In this document: piece after piece, positions 5,348 to 9,921 of the stretch | Layout of the letters: every line of letters begins with the position of its first letter | Numbering within the stretch: the first letter of the stretch is position 1 | Source: Thauera sp. | GTDB lineage: Bacteria; Pseudomonadota; Gammaproteobacteria; Burkholderiales; Rhodocyclaceae | Assembly (NCBI GenBank): GCA_023150215.1 | Contig: JAKLLJ010000098.1 | Location: 387 to 10,307 of the forward strand | Reading direction: 5' to 3' | Length of the DNA: 9,921 bases | Position numbers and translations under genes: made by a program | Notes under the pieces: generated by a model | Seen by the model: only the letters and a program-made list of their open reading frames with translations | Databases searched by the model: none | Told to the model about the DNA's origin: nothing

Positions 5348-7960
5348 TCAGGCGTGGGCCTGTGCGGCGTCCGGCGGGGTGCTGGTGCTGCGCTCCGGCA
5401 TGTAGGTGGCGACCTGGCACAGGATGGCGGCGATGTAGGGGATGCACTGCAGGCACAGGATGCCCACCCACAGCTGCGTCTCGAGGTTGGCCGCGCCGCG
5501 CTGGGCGACCAGAGTGGCGGCGCCCATCAGCAGCGCGACCAGCATGCCGATCTCCTCGCGGATCGGGTTGAAGAAGGCGAGCGCACCGCCGCCGCGCCAG
5601 CCCTTGGGCGTCACCACGAACACGCCCTTTTTCTTGACCAGGCCAGCGAACACGCCGCGCGCGATCGCATGCGCGAGGCCCACCGACAGGATCGATGCGC
5701 CGAGGATGTCCTTCCACGGACAGTCCATGGTGCGCCGGTACAGGATCGGACCGAGCCCGGCCTTGAAGATCATGAAGCCGAAGATCGGCAGCGCGAGCGA
5801 CACCACCGGCAGGCCGAAAGCCTTCGGGAAGAGCAGGATGCCGAGCGTCCACAGCAGGCTGCCGAAGGCGAACACCAGCTGCAGCGCATCGCCCAGCCAG
5901 GCGAACCAGCCGGTGAGGAAGTGGTAGCGCTGGGCGAGGTTGAGATTGCTGCGCCCGATCATGTGCGGCAGGTGGGCCTTGAGGATCTGCATCGCGCCGA
6001 AGGCCCAGCGGAAGCGCTGGCTCTTGATCGCCGCAAAACCCGAAGGGGTGAGGCCGCGGCCGAGGATGTGGTCGATGTAGCGCGTGTCGTAGCCCTTCTC
6101 GATGAGGCGCAGGCCGAGCTCGGTGTCTTCGCAGATGCACCATTCGGACCAGCCGCCGACCTCTTCGAGCGCGCGCCGGCGCACCATGGTCATGGTGCCG
6201 TGCTGGATCAGCGCGTTGCGCTCGTTGCGGTGGTGCATGCCGATGCGGAAGAAGCCGTCGAACTCCCAGTTGCACATGCGCTTGAAGGGCTGGTCCTCCC
6301 AGTCGCGGTGGGCCTGCGGCGCCTGCACCACGGCGACCTCGGGCTGGTCGAAGTGGGGCACCAGGCAGGCCAGCCAGTCGGGCTCGACCACGTAGTCGGC
6401 GTCGACCACGCCGACCACCTCGGCGCGCGGGTCGGTGACCTTGAGGCCGTAGTTGAGCGCGCCGGCCTTGAAGCCGGGCCAGTTGGCGAGGTGGAAGAAG
6501 CGGAAGCGCGGGCCGAGTTCGGCGCAGCGGCGCTCAAGCGGCTTCCACAGCGCCTCGTCGCGGGTGTTGTTGTCGAGGATCAGGACCTCGAAGTTCTGGT
6601 AGTTCATCTGCGCCAGGCTGTCGATGGTGGCGATCACCATCTCGGGCGGCTCGTTGTAGCAGGCGAGGTGGATCGACACGAAGGGCTGCTGCTCGGGCGG
6701 ATGCGGTGGCAGCGGGGTGAAGCGGCGTGCCCATTTCTTCTTGAACAAGACCTCGCCGAACTCGAAGCCGTGCGACAGCAGTACCGCCGCGGTCATGCCG
6801 GTGGCGCCGATGAGCAGCACCAGGCCGATGAGATCACGCTGGGTGAGGTAGTACTCGACCGGCACGTTGATGCCGATGATCAGCGTGGAGACGCAGGCCT
6901 GGATCAGCGCGGCGAGGAAGACGCGACCGCCGATGCTCCAGCCGGGCAGGAAGAAGGCGGCGAGCATCATCGGGACGAAGGCGAGCGCGGCGGCGTTGCT
7001 CGCCTTGCGCGACCAGTGCGGGTCGCGCTCGACCACGCCTTCCAACTGGTACTTGGGCTCACGGTCGGCGTTGAACATGCCCCAGTAAGGGCCGGCCCAG
7101 CCTTCGACGTCCACCTTCCACGGCTGGTCGATCGCCTCCATCAGGAAGTAGTCGATGCGTGCGGTGCGCGGGTGGGCGAGGAATTCGCGCACGAAGCGCG
7201 CCTGGTTGTCGAGCGAGGGGATGGCGGCGTCGATGGTCGGGCCGCGGCTCGGCCAGCCGACTTCGCCGACCACGATCTTCTTGCGCGGATGCGCGCGCGC
7301 GACTTCGTCATAGCGCTGGAAGGCGTATTCGACCGCCTTGTCCACCGGCAGGCCCTCGTGGTAGGGCAGCAGGTGCACGGTGATGTAGTCGACGTGCTTG
7401 GCGAGCTCGGGATAGCGCAGCCAGACGTGCCAGGGCTCGGCGGTCGATACCGGCTTGCGGATCGCCTTGCGCACCTCGTCGAGGTACACGATGAGCTCGT
7501 CGACGGTGACGTCGCCGCGCAGGACGGCCTCGTTGCCGACCATGACGCGTTCGATGTGGCGCATGCGGCGGGCGACGTCGATCAGCGCCGCGACCTCGCG
7601 GGCATTGGCGTCGGGGCGCGCGTCGATCCACGCGCCGGCAGTGACCAGCATGTCGCGCTCGCCGGCGAGACCGAGCAGGTCGGGCATGTCGGTGACGCCG
7701 TAGGTGCGCAGGCCGTCGGAGTAGCGACCGAGCAGGTCGAGGTCGGCGGCGAGTTCGGCACGCGAGGGGTAGGTGCCCTTGAGCGGGCTCTGGTCACGCT
7801 GGAAGCCGTTGTAAGCGAAACCCTTGATGCTCTGGTTGGTGCCGATGAACTCGGTGCTGCGGTTGAGCTGCTGCCAGATCCAGTACTGCGCGAACGCCAC
7901 CGCGGCGGCGATGGCGATGGCGATGGCGATGCGGAGGGCAAAGGAGGCGGCGTTTTTCAT
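5348..7960 (-). CDS. ndvB: NdvB-type membrane beta-glucan synthase: GH17 domain fused to GT2 glucosyltransferase
   Basis: An 870-residue inner-membrane protein expected to polymerise UDP-glucose into a beta-1,3-type glucan and remodel it. After an N-terminal TM (about 7-25) comes a periplasmic GH17 domain, about 40-315. Its acid/base is E144 (VGNEAV) and its nucleophile E233 (GEVGWPS). Next are about three TM segments (322-395), then a cytoplasmic GT2 domain (about 425-660): ACYNEPPEMV, DAD at 520-522, CED at 610-612, and QRFRW at 648-652. C-terminal TM segments follow. All key residues of both enzymes are present. GH17 domains of NdvB proteins from Pseudomonas, Azotobacter and Bradyrhizobium act as beta-1,3-glucan transglycosylases, so chain transfer, branching or cyclisation is more likely than plain hydrolysis. 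In P. aeruginosa, ndvB supports biofilm-specific antibiotic tolerance. The ATG at 7960 has AGGAA five bases upstream. Exact linkage and ring size of the product are unknown; the symbol rests on domain architecture. Confidence 0.9.
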   Translation of the reverse strand: MKNAASFALRIAIAIAIAAAVAFAQYWIWQQLNRSTEFIGTNQSIKGFAYNGFQRDQSPLKGTYPSRAELAADLDLLGRYSDGLRTYGVTDMPDLLGLAGERDMLVTAGAWIDARPDANAREVAALIDVARRMRHIERVMVGNEAVLRGDVTVDELIVYLDEVRKAIRKPVSTAEPWHVWLRYPELAKHVDYITVHLLPYHEGLPVDKAVEYAFQRYDEVARAHPRKKIVVGEVGWPSRGPTIDAAIPSLDNQARFVREFLAHPRTARIDYFLMEAIDQPWKVDVEGWAGPYWGMFNADREPKYQLEGVVERDPHWSRKASNAAALAFVPMMLAAFFLPGWSIGGRVFLAALIQACVSTLIIGINVPVEYYLTQRDLIGLVLLIGATGMTAAVLLSHGFEFGEVLFKKKWARRFTPLPPHPPEQQPFVSIHLACYNEPPEMVIATIDSLAQMNYQNFEVLILDNNTRDEALWKPLERRCAELGPRFRFFHLANWPGFKAGALNYGLKVTDPRAEVVGVVDADYVVEPDWLACLVPHFDQPEVAVVQAPQAHRDWEDQPFKRMCNWEFDGFFRIGMHHRNERNALIQHGTMTMVRRRALEEVGGWSEWCICEDTELGLRLIEKGYDTRYIDHILGRGLTPSGFAAIKSQRFRWAFGAMQILKAHLPHMIGRSNLNLAQRYHFLTGWFAWLGDALQLVFAFGSLLWTLGILLFPKAFGLPVVSLALPIFGFMIFKAGLGPILYRRTMDCPWKDILGASILSVGLAHAIARGVFAGLVKKKGVFVVTPKGWRGGGALAFFNPIREEIGMLVALLMGAATLVAQRGAANLETQLWVGILCLQCIPYIAAILCQVATYMPERSTSTPPDAAQAHA
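7907..7930. repeat. Four tandem GGCGAT hexamers inside the ndvB-like gene
   Basis: Four exact copies of GGCGAT stand in tandem. On the coding minus strand they give an alternating Ile-Ala stretch in the N-terminal membrane anchor (about residues 11-18). The 6-bp unit keeps the frame, so gain or loss of a copy would lengthen or shorten the helix by two residues without a frameshift. Confidence 0.85.
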
Positions 7961-8262
7961 CGTTGTTCCTGGGCACCGCCCGCGGATCGGCAGGCGGCTG
8001 CATTGCGAAGGCCTCGTGGGCTGCGGGTCGGCATGCCGCGCACGAAGTGCGGCGTACGATCAGGGAGGTGCTGCGTCGCCGCAATCGCAGACCCGCCTGC
8101 GCTGTGACAAAATGCACGTGCGCGGGAATGCGGCTCGCCTTGTTCCGACCAACCACATTTTATTCGCCATTTCAGCCCCTTACGAGTCGGCTGAAGGGCC
8201 AATTTGCAACAGTTTCCGCGCCTGCCAGGCGGCTGCTGATTTTGAAGGGAAAGCGCATCCGA
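7961..8262. other. Divergent intergenic region between ndvB-like and small membrane-protein genes
   Basis: About 300 bases with no convincing gene; it should carry promoters for both flanking genes. For the leftward ndvB-like gene the best -10 candidate is TAAAAT (8162-8157, minus strand), with only a poor -35 (TCGTAA) 17 bp upstream. TTGTCA near 8105-8110 on the same strand resembles a -35 but lacks a good -10. For the rightward gene I found no convincing promoter. The stretch around 8150-8250 is less GC-rich than its surroundings, as expected of a control region. Confidence 0.4.
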
Positions 8263-8697
8263 ATGCGAACTAATTTGCCCAAATACGGCATCGCCGGTGC
8301 GCTCCTCGCGGGCGCCGTGGTCGCCGGCCTCGCGCTCTCGCTGCGCCATGGCGTGCTCGAGGCGGGTGTGCTGCCGCGCGACTGTACGGTGGCGGATGCG
8401 CCGGCGCTCGCCTGCCTGCTCAAGCAGGCGCTGGTGCAGAGCTTCGTGGACATGCGCGTGGGCTGGCTGAGCCTGATCGCGGGCGCGCTCGCCTTCGTGC
8501 GCGGCGCGCGCGCGTTGGCCTGGGTCGGCTGGCTGTGCGGAGTGGCCGGGCTGGTGCTGTACAGCTACGATCCCGCCGCAGTGGGCGCCTTACTCGCGCT
8601 GCTGGTGCTGGTGCGCGCCCACCAGCAGCACGGGCAGGGCGGTGGCGAGGCCGGTCAGCAGCCAGCCGATCGCCTGCGGGTTGGCAGGCTCGGTTGA
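8263..8697 (+). CDS. Small multi-pass membrane protein of unknown function
   Basis: A 144-residue hydrophobic protein that I do not recognise. It has a TM segment at about 8-27 and a 40-residue loop with two cysteines, C41 and C51, that could form a disulfide if periplasmic. Three further hydrophobic stretches follow at about 66-80, 84-101 and 104-118, then a polar Gln/Gly/Arg-rich tail. The ATG at 8263 has GAAGGGA 12 bases before it, a rather long spacing; the frame is open further upstream, but that part does not look like protein. It is the only rightward gene between two leftward glucan genes. From residue 110 on it overlaps the 3' end of the neighbouring GH17 gene by 108 bp. The realistic TM pattern supports a real gene; the tail after residue 119 may reflect only read-through over the neighbour. 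A link to glucan export or assembly is suggested by position alone. Confidence 0.68.
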   Translation: MRTNLPKYGIAGALLAGAVVAGLALSLRHGVLEAGVLPRDCTVADAPALACLLKQALVQSFVDMRVGWLSLIAGALAFVRGARALAWVGWLCGVAGLVLYSYDPAAVGALLALLVLVRAHQQHGQGGGEAGQQPADRLRVGRLG

Positions 8698-9921
8698 CCA
8701 GCGCGCGATGACGCTGACCACGATCACCAGCGCCAGGGTGCGTTCGCCGCGGGTGGTGCCGCTGCGCCACCAGCCGGTGACGCCGAACACCACCGCGGGC
8801 ACGAGGTAGAGCAGGGTGGGAAAGTCGCGGTAGCGCGGATCGACCCACAGCAGCAGTGCAGCGACTGCGGCGGCAAACAGCAGCAGGCCGCGCAGCATGC
8901 CGAGCGAGGCGGCCTTGGCGCGCAGGCGCGAGGTGCGCCACAGCGTCCGCGCGGCACTGCGGGTGTCCGGGACGGGCTCGCCGTACCAGCGTGCGAGGGT
9001 GAGCGGCAGCAGCGCGGCGAGCGCGGCGACGGCACCAAGCAGGCTCCATTCGAGCGCATCGCGGTAGGCCAGGTGCGCGTGCTCCCAGTGCAGCACCGCG
9101 ACCAGTCCGCCGAGCGCGCCGGTGGCGGTGAGCGCGCTCACCCGCAGGCAGCGCGTGCGCCGCCCGGTGGTCGACAGCAGGAAGGCGATCAGGCCGCCGA
9201 GCACGGCGCCGCCGACCGGGCCGAACACGCCGTCGCGCTCGGCGACCGTTCCGGCGAGCGGAAATTTCGGCTGCAGCGAGCCGGCGTCGAGCATGCCCCA
9301 GAAGCCGCCCACGGTGCCTTCGAGGCGGCGCTTCCAGGGCTGGTCGATGGCTTCGATCAGGTTGTAGTCCCAGCCTTCGGCGTGCGCGCGGTGCACGAAC
9401 TCGCGGATGTAACGCGCCTGATTGACGCGCGAGGGCTTCGATTCCTCGCGCTGGCGGCCGGCGCTCGGCCAGCCCGTCTCGCCGATCAGGATCTGCTTGC
9501 CGGCGAAGTGCGCGCCGACGTGGCGCCGTGTCTCGGCGACATGCTCGAGCGCAAGCTCGATGTCGACTGGTTCGTCTTCCCAGAAGGGCAGGATGTGCAC
9601 GGTGACGAAGTCGACCTCGGCAGCGAGACTGTCGTGGCGCGTCCAGAATTCCCAGACGTCGGCGTAGGTGACCGGCACCTTCGCATTCGCCCTGGCGTGG
9701 CGGATCAGCTCGCGCATCTCGTCCACGGTGCGTTCGCGGCGCAGCAGGACTTCGTTGCCGACGATGAGCGCACGCACCACGTCGGTGTTGGCGTTGGCGA
9801 GCGCGATCGCGCGTTCGAGTTCGCGCGCGTTCTTCGCCTTTTCGTAGCCGATCCAGGCACCGAGCAGCACCTTGAGGCCGAGCGGGCGGGCGAGCTCGGG
9901 GACGTGCTCGAGGCCCTGGTC
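8590..9921 (-). CDS. GH17 beta-glucan transglycosylase/glucanase with C-terminal multi-pass membrane region (5' end outside window)
   Basis: The frame is open to the right edge: the ORF start at 9870 is an internal GTG, and residues DQGLEHVPELARPLGLK precede it in frame. The 443 visible residues begin inside a GH17 domain. The acid/base is E57 (VGNEVL) and the nucleophile E148 (GETGWPS), followed by the motifs EAIDQPWK and WGM, which also occur in the GH17 domain of the ndvB-like protein. The two domains are therefore paralogous. After about residue 230 there are roughly seven TM segments, ending in GAHQHQQRE; no GT2 motifs are present. It probably cleaves and rejoins beta-1,3-glucan chains in the periplasm as partner of the NdvB-type synthase, for example in branching, cyclisation or trimming. 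Which of these is unknown. Whether more membrane or catalytic parts lie upstream cannot be seen. Its 3' end overlaps the small rightward gene by 108 bp. Confidence 0.88.
   Translation of the reverse strand, partial: DQGLEHVPELARPLGLKVLLGAWIGYEKAKNARELERAIALANANTDVVRALIVGNEVLLRRERTVDEMRELIRHARANAKVPVTYADVWEFWTRHDSLAAEVDFVTVHILPFWEDEPVDIELALEHVAETRRHVGAHFAGKQILIGETGWPSAGRQREESKPSRVNQARYIREFVHRAHAEGWDYNLIEAIDQPWKRRLEGTVGGFWGMLDAGSLQPKFPLAGTVAERDGVFGPVGGAVLGGLIAFLLSTTGRRTRCLRVSALTATGALGGLVAVLHWEHAHLAYRDALEWSLLGAVAALAALLPLTLARWYGEPVPDTRSAARTLWRTSRLRAKAASLGMLRGLLLFAAAVAALLLWVDPRYRDFPTLLYLVPAVVFGVTGWWRSGTTRGERTLALVIVVSVIARWSTEPANPQAIGWLLTGLATALPVLLVGAHQHQQRE
8598..8629. repeat. 10-bp inverted repeat in the overlap of two convergent genes
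   Basis: GCTGCTGGTG (8598-8607) pairs perfectly with CACCAGCAGC (8620-8629) across a 12-base loop. It lies just inside the stop of the leftward GH17 gene (8590-8592). There is no T-run on either side, so a terminator role is uncertain. It may simply reflect repeated Leu/Val and His/Gln codons read on opposite strands. Confidence 0.3.

Noticed and set aside
5271..6275. A 334-codon minus-strand frame overlapping the 3' part of the ndvB-like gene
   Set aside because: It is a phase-shifted, His/Arg/Pro-rich shadow of the GT2 region. The main frame is continuous through QRFRW and the C-terminal membrane segments.
5321..8107. A 928-codon open frame on the plus strand covering almost the whole ndvB-like gene
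   Set aside because: It runs antisense to a gene with clear GH17 and GT2 catalytic motifs. Its translation is a low-complexity mix rich in Val, Glu, Ala, Asp and His with no recognisable domain. Such frames arise from the strong GC bias at third codon positions.
7957..8349. A 130-codon minus-strand frame spanning the intergenic region upstream of the ndvB-like gene
   Set aside because: It overlaps the start region of two better supported genes, has no RBS-supported start or domain, and shows shadow-like composition.

Overview
The window is GC-rich throughout (about two-thirds G+C by eye). It carries long oppositely oriented shadow frames, as expected from high-GC codon bias. Gene content points to a free-living Gram-negative proteobacterium: PAS/GGDEF/EAL signalling proteins, a bacteriohemerythrin-diguanylate cyclase, GH17-type membrane beta-glucan enzymes and a TGTAGGAGCG-type REP pair. 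A betaproteobacterium of the Azoarcus/Thauera/Zoogloea kind is my best guess. That is an inference from gene families, not a database match.

Left half (1-5053), cyclic-di-GMP signalling. The window opens inside the 3' end of a rightward GGDEF protein (ends 553). Its 3' end overlaps by 43 bp a leftward gene for a large membrane receptor: periplasmic solute-binding domain, TM, PAS, PAS, GGDEF, EAL. Both catalytic domains of that receptor look intact. A divergent intergenic region of roughly 250-290 bp holds a good sigma70 promoter for the receptor gene, a perfect 12-bp palindrome touching its -35 box, and a strong GC-rich stem. On its other side, facing right, is a hemerythrin-GGDEF protein with all seven di-iron ligands. 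So three c-di-GMP enzymes sit side by side: one with an extracytoplasmic ligand sensor, one with an oxygen/redox/NO-type sensor, and one cut by the window edge.

Middle (5054-5347): a convergent intergenic region with an inverted pair of REP-type hairpins.

Right half (5348-9921), beta-glucan synthesis. A leftward gene encodes an NdvB-type protein: an N-terminal GH17 domain fused to a membrane GT2 glycosyltransferase. Further right, also leftward, is a second GH17 protein followed by about seven membrane segments, cut by the window edge. A small rightward membrane-protein gene of unknown function lies between them. It diverges from the ndvB-like gene and overlaps the 3' end of the second GH17 gene by 108 bp.

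The likely joint theme is surface and biofilm physiology. The signalling enzymes set local c-di-GMP in response to a solute and to oxygen or redox state, and the GH17/GT2 pair makes and remodels a periplasmic beta-1,3-type glucan. No sequence evidence shows that the c-di-GMP genes control the glucan genes; only proximity suggests it. I saw no tRNA, rRNA, CRISPR array, transposase or phage gene.
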